From NCBI GenBank assembly GCA_028277515.1, contig JANQGC010000089.1, positions 1-42,107 on the forward strand: a stretch of 42,107 bases of DNA, written 5' to 3'. This stretch comes from Anaerolineae bacterium. GTDB taxonomy: Bacteria > Chloroflexota > Anaerolineae > Promineifilales > Promineifilaceae. Positions within the stretch are counted from its first letter, which is position 1; every line of letters starts with the position of its first letter. The notes under the pieces were generated by a model. It had not been told where the DNA came from, did no database searches, and saw only the letters and a program-made list of their open reading frames with translations. The translations under genes were made by a program, and so were the position numbers. Of the stretch, positions 34,419 to 42,107 are shown one piece after another.

Positions 34419-34532
34419 TTAACCTTGACGCTGTTTGTGATTTGGATCTGCGCAAATCACACGAACGACACCTCGTCGCTTAACAATTTTGCATTTCGGG
34501 CAACGACGCTTTACAGATGCTGATACTTTCAT
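34419..34532 (-). CDS. rpmJ: Ribosomal protein L36
   Basis: A 37-residue protein, [20 protein letters not shown] onward, with the zinc ligands C11 and C14 and the later Cys and His in [13 protein letters not shown]. This is the zinc-binding (C+) form. It lies between adk and rpmS13 gene rpsM, where infA would normally come first, but no infA frame is present in the 76 nt before it. Confidence 0.96.
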   Translation of the reverse strand: MKVSASVKRRCPKCKIVKRRGVVRVICADPNHKQRQG

Positions 34533-34608
34533 GACAATTTACTCCTGCTTAAAACTCTAATGAAAAATCTAACGCGTTCTTAGCGACAATGATTTCTCCA
34601 GGTTCAAA

Positions 34609-35184
34609 CTACGCAGTCTCTCGAATGACCTTAACCAAATCAGCGTGAACTTCTTCGATCTGTTGCCGGCCGTCAACTTCAACTACCAAATCTTTATTTC
34701 CGTAATATTCCAACAAGGGCCGGGTTTGTTGTTCGTACACATCCATTCGGGTGCGAATGGTTTCTTCATTATCATCAGACCGACCTTCAATCTGAGCCCG
34801 TTTGACCAACCTGGCTATCAAAATCTCAGGCTCTACTTTGATGTGGGGCACGATCGTGATCTGTCCACCAATTTCAGTGAGCAATCGTTCCAGTGCCTCA
34901 GCCTGGGTCGCTGTTCGAGGGAAACCATCTAGAACGGCTCCATCTTCACAATCAGGCTGGGAGAGCCGGTCTTTCACCATAGCCACAGTTACATCGTCGG
35001 GAACAAGCTCACCTTTTTCCATGAATTTATTAGCAAGAGTTCCCAGATCAGTTTCATTCTTCAGGTTGTAGCGGAAGATTTCCCCAGTCGATACCTGGGG
35101 TAAACCTAACGTTTCCTGCAGCAACTTGGCCTGGGTTCCTTTTCCGGCGCCTGGTGCACCAAGAAGAATAATGATGTTCATCAA
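34609..35184 (-). CDS. adk: Adenylate kinase, short-lid form
   Basis: Adk interconverts ATP plus AMP with two ADP. LLGAPGAGKGTQAKLL is the P-loop, STGEIFRYNL the AMP-binding region, DGFPRTATQAEAL the conserved core, and KRAQIEGRSDDNEETIRTR the lid region, which is short and has no zinc cysteines. At 191 residues it is a short-type enzyme. Its ATG overlaps the secY stop as ATGA, implying coupled translation. Confidence 0.97.
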   Translation of the reverse strand: MMNIIILLGAPGAGKGTQAKLLQETLGLPQVSTGEIFRYNLKNETDLGTLANKFMEKGELVPDDVTVAMVKDRLSQPDCEDGAVLDGFPRTATQAEALERLLTEIGGQITIVPHIKVEPEILIARLVKRAQIEGRSDDNEETIRTRMDVYEQQTRPLLEYYGNKDLVVEVDGRQQIEEVHADLVKVIRETA

Positions 35185-36560
35185 CTTATAAATCCTTCAT
35201 AATGGCGCATAAGCAATTGCGCTTCCAGTTGGCGCATTGTGTCAATGACGACCCCAACAACGATAATCAGCCCAGCTCCTGTAATCACCAGAGCACTTTG
35301 CTGAAAGCCCTCAATCCGAAGTATTGCCCCAACGAGTGCCATAATACCTGGAGTGATGGCGACTATGCCCAGGAAAATCGCACCAACAAACGTAATTCTC
35401 CGTACAACTGAGGTGATATATGCTTCTGTTCGTTTGCCCGGCCGAATCCCAGGAATAAAACCACCCTGGCGTTGTAAGGTTTGTGGGATGTTCTGCTGCT
35501 TGACCATCACATCCGTGTAGAAGAATGTGAAGGCAACTACAAGCAAGAAATAAAATATCCAATAAAGGAAAAAGGATAAAGGTGCTGTTTGCGGGTCCTG
35601 GACCGAGCCAAAGCTTGATATACTGCGCGCAATTTGATTAAAGAAATTCCCATCAGTGGACAAATCGCCGACAAAGAAGTTAGCAATCAAGGGCGGAAAA
35701 GTCAGGATTGATTGGGCAAAGATAATCGGGATCATCCCGGCTGTATTTACTTTCAAAGGTACATAGGTACTTTGTCCCTGGTAAACTTTACGACCGCGTA
35801 CCCGACGGCCGTACTGAACAGGTATTCGCCTCTGCCCCTCCTGTACGATCACAATGACCAAAACTGTTGCCACCGTCAGAATAATGAAGCCTATAATTGT
35901 GAAAATTCGGGCAGTTTGATCGGGGATTGTAAAAAGACCGGCCAAATTCGGAATCATTTCGGACACGATACCTCCGAAAATGATCAGCGAAATACCCTGG
36001 CCAATACCATCCTCAGTGATTAACTCACCAATCCAAATCGCGAACATCGTTCCACCGACCATTGCCACCAGCGTTGTTAGTGTCGGCAAAAGCTGCCCTC
36101 CTGTAAAGCCAAAATTAGGCATTAACGATTCTAGGCCACCTTGCAAACTGAAACCAATCAAGCGAATCTGGCCAACGGCTTGTAAGAATGCCAGTGGAAC
36201 CGTGATGTAATAAGTAATTTTATTGATTTTATTCCGACCAGACTCACCTTCAGATGCCAACTCCTCCAACTGCGGAATAATAGGCGTTAATAGCTGGATA
36301 ATGATGGACGCCGTAATATAGGGGTAGACCCCCATCGCCATGACGGAGAAATTACGGACGGCACCACCAGAGAGTAAATCCAAAAAGTTTACGACAGCAT
36401 TTCCACTATCTTGAGAGGTAAATAGTAACCACGCCTCAAGATTTACGCCTGGCACCGGAATATTGGCAACTAACCGATAAACAACCAGCATTCCGATCGT
36501 AAAGAAAATACGTCGACGTAAATCCGGCACGGAAAAAGCTGCGAGCATTGACTCAATCAT
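35181..36560 (-). CDS. secY: Preprotein translocase subunit SecY
   Basis: SecY forms the membrane channel for protein export with SecE and SecG. The 459-residue chain shows ten hydrophobic segments, an N-terminal FSVPDLRRRIFFT, plug-region residues near NFLDLLSGGAVRNFSVMAMG, and GGFIPGIRPGKRTEAYI in the cytosolic loop C5. AGGAAGTG lies before the ATG. It follows rplO by 44 nt and overlaps adk. Confidence 0.98.
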   Translation of the reverse strand: MIESMLAAFSVPDLRRRIFFTIGMLVVYRLVANIPVPGVNLEAWLLFTSQDSGNAVVNFLDLLSGGAVRNFSVMAMGVYPYITASIIIQLLTPIIPQLEELASEGESGRNKINKITYYITVPLAFLQAVGQIRLIGFSLQGGLESLMPNFGFTGGQLLPTLTTLVAMVGGTMFAIWIGELITEDGIGQGISLIIFGGIVSEMIPNLAGLFTIPDQTARIFTIIGFIILTVATVLVIVIVQEGQRRIPVQYGRRVRGRKVYQGQSTYVPLKVNTAGMIPIIFAQSILTFPPLIANFFVGDLSTDGNFFNQIARSISSFGSVQDPQTAPLSFFLYWIFYFLLVVAFTFFYTDVMVKQQNIPQTLQRQGGFIPGIRPGKRTEAYITSVVRRITFVGAIFLGIVAITPGIMALVGAILRIEGFQQSALVITGAGLIIVVGVVIDTMRQLEAQLLMRHYEGFIS

Positions 36561-36604
36561 TAGATCACTTCCTGATTTTTAGACCTGCGATCAAACCGTG
36601 GTTT

Positions 36605-37060
36605 TTAATCAAGTGACAAAATCACGATCGAACCACCGGCGGCCTCAATCTTCTCCCTGGCAGATTTTGAAAAGCGATGTGCTTTTACAGTTAACGAGGC
36701 ACTGATTTCCCCATCACCTAGAATCACAACAGGATCACTCTCTTTCTTAAGCAGACCAATTTGAGCCATGACTTCAGGTGTTACATCTACATCCCCAAAA
36801 TCAAACTCGGCCAGCCGCTTCAAATTAACCGGGTTGTAATAAACCTTATTAATGTTGGTGAAACCGCGCTTAAAGGGCAGCCGGCGAGCCAATGGCAACT
36901 GACCACCTTCAAAATAAATCCCTTTTCCGCCACCACTACGCGCTTTTTGGCCTTTGGTACCACGCCCGGCGGTCTTACCTTGACCGGCTGCAATACCACG
37001 ACCTACTCGCTTGCGCTTCTTTTTCGCACCGGAATTTGGGCGCAGATCGTGTAATTTCAT
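36605..37060 (-). CDS. rplO: Ribosomal protein L15
   Basis: A 151-residue large-subunit protein. It opens MKLHDLRPNSGAKKKRKRVG, has a glycine-rich GRGTKGQKARSGGG stretch, FEGGQLPLARRLPFKRGF, and ends AAGGSIVIL, all typical. The stop of rpmD lies 2 nt upstream. Confidence 0.98.
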   Translation of the reverse strand: MKLHDLRPNSGAKKKRKRVGRGIAAGQGKTAGRGTKGQKARSGGGKGIYFEGGQLPLARRLPFKRGFTNINKVYYNPVNLKRLAEFDFGDVDVTPEVMAQIGLLKKESDPVVILGDGEISASLTVKAHRFSKSAREKIEAAGGSIVILSLD

Positions 37061-37062
37061 AT

Positions 37063-37245
37063 CTATTTTACCTCTTCAACAGCCACTAAATGACTGACTC
37101 GGCTGATCATTCCCCGAATGACGGGGGTATCATCATGTTCCACCGTCTGGTGTAATTTTTTCAATCCCAAAGCCTTAATCGTGGCTTTTTGGCGCTGGTT
37201 ATAACCAATCGCACTTTTTTTATAAGTAACCTGTAACTTTGACAT
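37063..37245 (-). CDS. rpmD: Ribosomal protein L30
   Basis: A 60-residue protein beginning [20 protein letters not shown] and ending VSHLVAVEEV, the normal L30 size. ATG 37245 shares one base with the rpsE stop (TGATG); a further in-frame ATG at 37260 inside rpsE would add five residues not found in the family. Confidence 0.96.
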   Translation of the reverse strand: MSKLQVTYKKSAIGYNQRQKATIKALGLKKLHQTVEHDDTPVIRGMISRVSHLVAVEEVK

Positions 37246-37772
37246 CAACTCCGACTCCAAAATGGTGTAACATCGGCGACTTCTTTGTCTCTATCCGCGG
37301 CAACTTCTTGGGCATGCTTTAACTGCCGCAACCCATCCATAGTAGCCATCATAACATTCAGCACATTCTGGCTACCTAATGATTTTGATAATATATCTTT
37401 ATAACCCGCGGCTTCAATGACGGCACGTACACCGCCACCAGCAATAACGCCTGTACCAGGTGAGGCTGGCTTAAGCAGCACGATAGCCGCGCTATGGCGT
37501 CCTATTACCTCATGCGGCACAGTTGTGCCAAAGATGGGAACTAATTCCATAGATTTTCGACCCGCCTCAATTGCCTTACGGATGGCATCAGGTACGGAAC
37601 GTGCTTTCCCGGTGGCAACGCCGACGCTTCCCTTATTGTCACCAACAACAACGGTAACGCGAAAAGCAAACCGGCGACCACCTTTGACCACCTTGGCAAC
37701 GCGGGTAATGTCTACTATTCTTTCGTCAAACTCTTCCCTTTGGTCACGAAAACCTCGACGTCTTTGACCCAT
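37245..37772 (-). CDS. rpsE: Ribosomal protein S5
   Basis: A 175-residue protein at the mRNA entry and decoding region. [21 protein letters not shown] is the double-stranded RNA-binding motif (shown in part), then [21 protein letters not shown] and the [18 protein letters not shown] block. Its stop overlaps the L30 start by one base. Confidence 0.98.
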   Translation of the reverse strand: MGQRRRGFRDQREEFDERIVDITRVAKVVKGGRRFAFRVTVVVGDNKGSVGVATGKARSVPDAIRKAIEAGRKSMELVPIFGTTVPHEVIGRHSAAIVLLKPASPGTGVIAGGGVRAVIEAAGYKDILSKSLGSQNVLNVMMATMDGLRQLKHAQEVAADRDKEVADVTPFWSRS

Positions 37773-37819
37773 TATTATCTCCTAGTCCGGCAAATTGTCT
37801 TTGCCTTTTCATGGCAGTC

Positions 37820-38182
37820 TTAGAATTTAAGGCCAGCCTCACGTGCACCGTCAGCTAAGGATTTCACGCGGCCGTGGTATAAGTATCCGCCGCGATCAAA
37901 TACAACCGCTTCAATCCCAACTTCTTTTGCCCGTTGGGCTATAGCCTTGCCAACAACAACTGCTTTTTCTTTTTTTGTCTTACCATCCAGATCCGCAGAA
38001 AGATTTGAATCTTTTGTAGAAGCTGAAACCAATGTATGTCCAGCTTCATCGTCAATCACTTGAGCGTAAATATGATTCAAGCTGCGAAAGACATTCAAGC
38101 GCGGCCGTTCGGCCGTTCCCGACAACTTCATACGGATTCGACGATGGCGTCTCTTCCTTGCTTTTTTTGTTTTAACAGCCAT
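37820..38182 (-). CDS. rplR: Ribosomal protein L18
   Basis: A 120-residue 5S rRNA-binding protein with [20 protein letters not shown] near the N-terminus (basic arm shortened in this quotation), [10 protein letters not shown] and the C-terminal [20 protein letters not shown] signature. It follows rplF by 18 nt. Confidence 0.97.
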   Translation of the reverse strand: MAVKTKKARKRRHRRIRMKLSGTAERPRLNVFRSLNHIYAQVIDDEAGHTLVSASTKDSNLSADLDGKTKKEKAVVVGKAIAQRAKEVGIEAVVFDRGGYLYHGRVKSLADGAREAGLKF

Positions 38183-38200
38183 ATGACTAACTAACCTATC

Positions 38201-38743
38201 TTAGACCTTGCCTGCTTTACCAGCTTTACGCCGTACGAACTCGCCTTCATAACGAATACCCTTGCCCTTATACGGTTCAGGTGGACGAGTTTTACGAATA
38301 CGAGCCGAATATTCACCGACAAGTTGTTTATCAATTCCCATTACTCTGATCGTTTTGCCGCGATCTTCAACATCAAAAGATAAATCGGCTTCCGGTTCAA
38401 TCTTTACCGGGTGAGAATAACCGACATTGAGCACTAAAGTTTTTCCTTCCATCGCAGCCCGGTAGCCAACACCCTCGACTTGCAAAGTTTTAGTGTAACC
38501 ATCACTGACACCAACGACCATATTATTTAACAAGGCTCTTGTTAAGCCATGCAGCGATCGGTGGTCGCGAGAATCACTGGGCCTTTCCACCGTTAAAACC
38601 CCATCATCCAGGGAAATATCCATTTCCGGGTGGAATTCCTGGGTAAGGCTCCCTTTTGGACCCTTAACCGTAACAACCTGCCCTTTTAAATCGACGTTGA
38701 CACCCTTTGGCAACGAAATAGGAGCTTTACCAATTCGTGACAT
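38201..38743 (-). CDS. rplF: Ribosomal protein L6
   Basis: A 180-residue protein with the duplicated L6 fold. MSRIGKAPISLPKGVNVDL opens it, HGLTRALLNNMVVGVSDGY links the two halves, and RKTRPPEPYKGKGIRYEGE is the C-terminal signature. It follows rpsH by 12 nt. Confidence 0.98.
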   Translation of the reverse strand: MSRIGKAPISLPKGVNVDLKGQVVTVKGPKGSLTQEFHPEMDISLDDGVLTVERPSDSRDHRSLHGLTRALLNNMVVGVSDGYTKTLQVEGVGYRAAMEGKTLVLNVGYSHPVKIEPEADLSFDVEDRGKTIRVMGIDKQLVGEYSARIRKTRPPEPYKGKGIRYEGEFVRRKAGKAGKV

Positions 38744-38755
38744 GGTTCACCTTCC

Positions 38756-39163
38756 CTACCAGACCCGACAAATAACTTCACCGCCCACTCCAAGGCGGCG
38801 AGCTTGCTGGCCTGTCATGATTCCTCTTGATGTTGTCAGGATTGATATACCCATACCACTCAACACCCAGGGAATATTTTTCTTATCTACATAGGTGCGT
38901 CGACCAGGTTTACTTACGCGCTCCAGGCCAGTGATAACGGACCGGCGATCCCGACGACCACCTCGATATTTCAACTCAATCTGAAGTACATCACGCGGCT
39001 TCTGAGATACGACGGTGTAATCAGCAATGTACCCCTCGTCCTTCAGAACCTGCGCTATCGCCTTTTTCGTGTTTGAATGAGGTATTGAAACAGACGAATG
39101 TTGACGCATCAAAGCATTGCGCACACGTGTTAGCATATCAGCAATTGGATCACTCATTGACAT
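38756..39163 (-). CDS. rpsH: Ribosomal protein S8
   Basis: A 135-residue 16S rRNA-binding protein, often an autoregulator of the spc operon. It has [13 protein letters not shown] near the start, STSRGIMTG in the form [20 protein letters not shown], and ends CRVW. ATG 39163 is chosen because GGTG lies 7 nt upstream; ATG 39157 is also in frame. Confidence 0.97.
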   Translation of the reverse strand: MSMSDPIADMLTRVRNALMRQHSSVSIPHSNTKKAIAQVLKDEGYIADYTVVSQKPRDVLQIELKYRGGRRDRRSVITGLERVSKPGRRTYVDKKNIPWVLSGMGISILTTSRGIMTGQQARRLGVGGEVICRVW

Positions 39164-39175
39164 AACGATACACCT

Positions 39176-39358
39176 TTACCAGCTAGATTTAACAACGCCG
39201 GGAATGTTGCCTTGCAGTGCTTGTTCCCGGAAACAAATCCGGCACAAACCAAAACGGCGTATGTACCCTCGCGGGCGACCACATAATTCGCAACGGTTTC
39301 GCACGCGCACACGGTATTTTCGTTTCTTTTCCCGGGCAATCATAGACTTTTTGGCCAT
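39176..39358 (-). CDS. rpsN: Ribosomal protein S14, type Z (zinc-binding)
   Basis: A 60-residue short S14 with two CxxC pairs (CELC and CRIC) and the [19 protein letters not shown] core, ending GVVKSSW. The short zinc form is used as the primary S14 in Firmicutes, thermophiles and Chloroflexota. It sits in the standard place between rplE and rpsH. Confidence 0.97.
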   Translation of the reverse strand: MAKKSMIAREKKRKYRVRVRNRCELCGRPRGYIRRFGLCRICFREQALQGNIPGVVKSSW

Positions 39359-39370
39359 CTTATTCTCCTA

Positions 39371-39931
39371 CTACAGCGTGGGCTGCTCCTGCCGGAAAGG
39401 CATACCCAATAAAGACAACAGCCGGCGACCTTCTTCGTCTGTCTTTGCTGTTGTAACGATACTCACTTCCATTCCCCTGACTTTATCAATATTGTCATAA
39501 TCCACTTCGGGGAAAATCAATTGTTCGCGCAAGCCCAAGGTATAATTTCCATGACCATCAAAGGAATCCGGTGAGACACCTTGAAAGTCGCGAGTTCGTG
39601 GCAGGCCAACATGAATGAGTCGGGTTAAAAAACTCCACATCTTTTCTCCGCGCAGGGTAACCTTTACCCCAATCGCCCTGCCTTCACGAAGTTTGAAACT
39701 AGCAATAGATTTCTTGGCTCTCGTTACGACCGGTTTCTGCCCGGTGATAGCCATCAAATCATTTGTTGCAAATTCCACAGCTTTGGCATTGTCCAAAGCT
39801 TCACCCAGCCCTATATTGACAACAACCTTTGTGATGCGCGGAACTTCCATCACACTGCTGTAATTAAATTCATCCATAAGTGTAGGCTGAATGTCATTTT
39901 TGTATTGTTCAACCATTGGCACAAATGCCAT
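39371..39931 (-). CDS. rplE: Ribosomal protein L5
   Basis: A 186-residue 5S rRNA-binding protein. [36 protein letters not shown] and [10 protein letters not shown] are diagnostic, and the [12 protein letters not shown] segment is intact. GGAGG lies 7 nt before the ATG. The 87-nt gap to rplX contains no further gene. Confidence 0.98.
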   Translation of the reverse strand: MAFVPMVEQYKNDIQPTLMDEFNYSSVMEVPRITKVVVNIGLGEALDNAKAVEFATNDLMAITGQKPVVTRAKKSIASFKLREGRAIGVKVTLRGEKMWSFLTRLIHVGLPRTRDFQGVSPDSFDGHGNYTLGLREQLIFPEVDYDNIDKVRGMEVSIVTTAKTDEEGRRLLSLLGMPFRQEQPTL

Positions 39932-40018
39932 TATTCACCTCCAGGTTGAGTGGCAGATTCAGCATGGAATATAAAGTAGTAGACCATTAGGCTAATCTGG
40001 CTCACCTTTGGTTATCAG

Positions 40019-40342
40019 TTAATCTAAATCCGCTCCGCTGATCTTGGCAAAGCGAATTCTGTTTCCATCTTCGTCTCGACGATAACCGACCCGTGTCAAC
40101 TCTCCGGTTTCGGGATCGACGAGCATGACGTTTGATACATCTACTGGGGCTTCAAACTCAATGATGCCCCCTTGGGCTTGTGAACGGCCGCCGGTCTGGC
40201 GGGGTTTTTGATGCTTTTTAACGATATTTACTCCGGAAACAACCACACGATTCTTGTCTGGCACCACGCGCTGCACTTTGCCGCGAACCCCTTTATAGTT
40301 TCCGGCGATCACTTCAACTTCATCATCAATTTTAATTCGCAT
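40019..40342 (-). CDS. rplX: Ribosomal protein L24
   Basis: A 107-residue assembly initiator with a KOW motif (DDEVEVIAGNYKGVRGKVQR), VSGVNIVKKHQKPRQ, and a C-terminus with TRVGYRRDEDGNRIRFAK. GAGG lies 5-6 nt before the ATG. Confidence 0.97.
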   Translation of the reverse strand: MRIKIDDEVEVIAGNYKGVRGKVQRVVPDKNRVVVSGVNIVKKHQKPRQTGGRSQAQGGIIEFEAPVDVSNVMLVDPETGELTRVGYRRDEDGNRIRFAKISGADLD

Positions 40343-40369
40343 GCTTACCTCTTCTCACGACGCCAAACG

Positions 40370-40741
40370 TTATAAGGCCTCAGGGGCCAGGGATAGAATT
40401 CGGCTAAACCCTTTATCTCGCAACTCGCGAGCGACGGGGCCGAAAATACGGGTTCCAACCGGGATCTTTGTTGCTTGATCAATGATGACGGCCGCATTAT
40501 CATCAAAGCGAATATAGCTGCCATCCTCACGTTTGAACTCTTTCTTCGTGCGCACGATCACCGCTTTAACAATCGTGCTTTTTTTAACGTTTGAATTAGG
40601 CACAGCCTTTTTAACGGTAGCTGTTACCACATCTCCAATCGATCCATAGCGGCGTTTTGATCCACCCATGACCTGGATGACTAAAAGTTCTCGGGCACCT
40701 GAGTTATCAGCAACATTTAAGCGACTTTCTTTCTGAATCAT
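40370..40741 (-). CDS. rplN: Ribosomal protein L14
   Basis: A 123-residue protein at the subunit interface. [33 protein letters not shown] and [20 protein letters not shown] are typical. It follows rpsQ by 12 nt. Confidence 0.98.
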   Translation of the reverse strand: MIQKESRLNVADNSGARELLVIQVMGGSKRRYGSIGDVVTATVKKAVPNSNVKKSTIVKAVIVRTKKEFKREDGSYIRFDDNAAVIIDQATKIPVGTRIFGPVARELRDKGFSRILSLAPEAL

Positions 40742-40753
40742 CTCTACGCCTCG

Positions 40754-41005
40754 TTACTTTGCCCGCTCCAGAATCGATGTAACCATGAAACGCTTGTGCC
40801 GGCTGATTGGGCGTGACTCAATTATCTGCACCCTATCACCGATCTGGCATTCATTGTTTTCATCATGAGCTTTATATTTCTTCACACGGCGCATCACTTT
40901 TTCATAAATCGGATGGCGTCGAGTGGTTGTCACAGCAACAACAACTGTTTTATCCATCTTGTCGCTGGTGACAACACCTACCAGTCGTTTTCGTTGTTCT
41001 CTCAT
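40754..41005 (-). CDS. rpsQ: Ribosomal protein S17
   Basis: An 83-residue 16S rRNA-binding protein with RLVGVVTSDKMDKTVVVAV, YKAHDE and GDRVQIIESRPISRHKRF, the family signature. It follows rpmC by 9 nt. Confidence 0.97.
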   Translation of the reverse strand: MREQRKRLVGVVTSDKMDKTVVVAVTTTRRHPIYEKVMRRVKKYKAHDENNECQIGDRVQIIESRPISRHKRFMVTSILERAK

Positions 41006-41014
41006 CTCTTAAAC

Positions 41015-41440
41015 CTACCCCGTCACTTCGTAACTTGTCACTAATTGGGGCTGCCCGACTTTGCGACCACTCCGTCCTTTGGAACGTTTTTTATTGAGAT
41101 CAACCAATGCAGAGGCAAATTCATCGCCATCTTCATTGAAAAATTCTACCTGCCAGGCGCTTTCTTCATAGTCAAAATGGGCGTTGGCGCTCCAATTTTG
41201 ACTGGACAACTTCTCAGCTATTTCAGGTTCACTTGCAGCCGTCTCCACAGCCACTTTACGCATATGCAAGACGGTTTCAATCTGCGCAATTTCGCGGCGG
41301 ACTATCTTCACACGCGCATGATTATCCAGCTGTGCGGTCGCCTTTTGAAAACGCAAATTGAACATTTCTTCTCGCGCGTTTTCGACCATTTCAAGTAACT
41401 TATCGTCACTCATTTCACGTAATTCAACAATATTCGCCAT
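41015..41440 (-). CDS. rpmC: Ribosomal protein L29 with long C-terminal extension
   Basis: The first 65 or so residues are ordinary L29: LREMSDDKLLEMVENAREE, FNLRFQKATAQLDN and the VKIVRREIAQIETVL helix. L29 usually ends near residue 60-70, but here the frame continues to 141 residues. The extension is first acidic with aromatic residues (FDYEESAWQVEFFNEDGDEF) and then basic (NKKRSKGRSGRKVG). It has no stop codon or frameshift sign and runs to 9 nt before rpsQ. The start shares one base with the rplP stop (TAATG). The role of the extension is unknown; L29 lies by the peptide exit tunnel, so it could project there. Confidence 0.93.
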   Translation of the reverse strand: MANIVELREMSDDKLLEMVENAREEMFNLRFQKATAQLDNHARVKIVRREIAQIETVLHMRKVAVETAASEPEIAEKLSSQNWSANAHFDYEESAWQVEFFNEDGDEFASALVDLNKKRSKGRSGRKVGQPQLVTSYEVTG

Positions 41441-41856
41441 TAGAGGGAATCCTCCCGTGAAACAATTTGTGTGCGGATTGGCAGTTTATATGCCGCCAGG
41501 CGCAATGCCTCACGTGCAACATCTTCAGGCACACCTGCCAGTTCAAACATGATCCGCCCGGGCTTGACAACCGCAACCCAATGTTCAACTGAACCTTTAC
41601 CTTTTCCCATACGGGTTTCGGCCGGTTTTGCCGTTACTGGCTTATCGGGAAAAATGCGAATCCAAACTTTCCCGCGGCGTTTCATATGCCGGACAACCAC
41701 ACGACGTACGGTCTCGATTTGACGGCTCGTAATCCAGCCAGGTTCCAACGCCTGCATTCCGAATTCGCCATTTTGTAAGGTTGTACCACCCTTGGCATTA
41801 CCTCTCATACGACCACGAAATTGCTTGCGATATTTAACGCGCTTAGGCATTAACAT
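41440..41856 (-). CDS. rplP: Ribosomal protein L16
   Basis: A 138-residue protein near the peptidyl-transferase centre and A-site t[22 protein letters not shown] is the classic N-terminus, so ATG 41856, with GGAG 8 nt upstream, is chosen. ATG 41886 (ATGA overlap with rpsC, no ribosome site) would add ten residues. [19 protein letters not shown] and [13 protein letters not shown] are further signatures. Confidence 0.97.
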   Translation of the reverse strand: MLMPKRVKYRKQFRGRMRGNAKGGTTLQNGEFGMQALEPGWITSRQIETVRRVVVRHMKRRGKVWIRIFPDKPVTAKPAETRMGKGKGSVEHWVAVVKPGRIMFELAGVPEDVAREALRLAAYKLPIRTQIVSREDSL

Positions 41857-41882
41857 GATACTAACTCCGTAAAAAGCTTTGC

Positions 41883-42107
41883 TCATTCGCTGATATAAAC
41901 TTCAGTCGCCTCGGTCTTTTGGGGCAGGATTTCACCGTTATAAACCCAAACCTTCACACCGATTCGTCCAAATGTTGTCATCGCCTCAGCAAAGCCATAA
42001 TCCATATCCGCGCGGATGGTATTGCGCGGTACTCTTCCATCTGAAATTTTTTCTTTTCGAGCCATTTCAGCGCCAGTTAGCCGGCCGCCGGTTTCAATCC
42101 GAATACC
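41883..42107 (-). CDS. rpsC: Ribosomal protein S3, C-terminal part (cut by window edge)
   Basis: The frame enters from the right edge and ends at 41883. [39 protein letters not shown] and [13 protein letters not shown] are the C-terminal domain of S3, which helps form the mRNA entry channel and its helicase site. Only about 74 codons are inside the window. Confidence 0.96.
   Translation of the reverse strand, partial: GIRIETGGRLTGAEMARKEKISDGRVPRNTIRADMDYGFAEAMTTFGRIGVKVWVYNGEILPQKTEATEVYISE

Noticed and set aside
34533..34608. A degraded infA gene between adk and rpmJ
   Set aside because: The 76 nt contain no IF-1-like translation in any frame.
41449..41464. CGTGAAACA at 41456-41464 resembling half of a parS site
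   Set aside because: The other half (41449-41456) does not match TGTTTCAC, and the word lies inside rplP coding sequence far from parAB.

Overview
The window is a bacterial chromosome segment of moderate GC content (roughly 45 percent by eye) with dense, ordinary housekeeping genes. Family resemblances suggest Chloroflexota, Anaerolineae-like. Pointers are the YabN-type MazG fusion, membrane proteins with Pro/Thr-rich linkers and SH3 domains, a DivIC-like protein with a Thr/Pro tail, and type-Z S14 with zinc-ligand S4. This placement is inference from protein style, not from a database search. I see no tRNA, rRNA, CRISPR array, insertion sequence or prophage.

Layout. 1-1445: the start of an aspartate kinase gene (minus strand, cut by the window edge), preceded by a clear SAM-I riboswitch, its terminator and a near-consensus promoter; tgt and uppP run the other way. 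3.4-7.4 kb: a nitrogen-metabolism group of ornithine aminotransferase (behind a short leader with a terminator and a tiny ORF), valine-pyruvate transaminase and, convergent, alanine dehydrogenase. 7.5-10.4 kb: leucyl aminopeptidase and a YbdK-type carboxylate-amine ligase. 10.4-14.6 kb (minus): a PfkB-family kinase, parA, parB and a YtcJ-like amidohydrolase, the last overlapping parB by ATGA. 14.6-19.2 kb: a DivIC/FtsB-like protein, a Nudix regulator, a DtxR-family regulator with unusual metal-site residues, and a large surface-anchored nuclease/phosphatase with a lamin-tail domain. 19.4-22.7 kb: Lon, then a family-4-like uracil-DNA glycosylase behind a tiny coupled ORF. 22.7-27.4 kb: an alpha/beta-hydrolase fused to an acyl-CoA-synthetase-like domain that lacks the C-terminal lysine, TrmB with a long C-terminal extension, and arginase. 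27.4-29.5 kb: an SH3 membrane protein and MazG.

29.5-42.1 kb (minus): the S10-spc-alpha ribosomal superoperon, read from the right edge: rpsC (partial), rplP, rpmC, rpsQ, rplN, rplX, rplE, rpsN, rpsH, rplF, rplR, rpsE, rpmD, rplO, secY, adk, rpmJ, rpsM, rpsK, rpsD, rpoA, rplQ, truA, rplM, rpsI, closed by an intrinsic terminator. map and infA, commonly found between adk and rpmJ, are absent. L29 is about twice its usual length.

Genes that work together: arginase plus ornithine aminotransferase give arginine to ornithine to glutamate semialdehyde. AvtA and alanine dehydrogenase both act on the alanine/pyruvate pool. The SAM riboswitch ties the aspartate-family pathway to methionine status.

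The most unusual signals are a strong excess of the palindrome CGGCCG across the whole window (about 50 copies by eye against roughly 5-8 expected), two 13-codon leader ORFs embedded in hairpins, the hydrolase-ligase fusion with its altered ligase motif, the extended L29, and two apparently leaderless tRNA-modification genes. I did not find a clearly novel multigene system.
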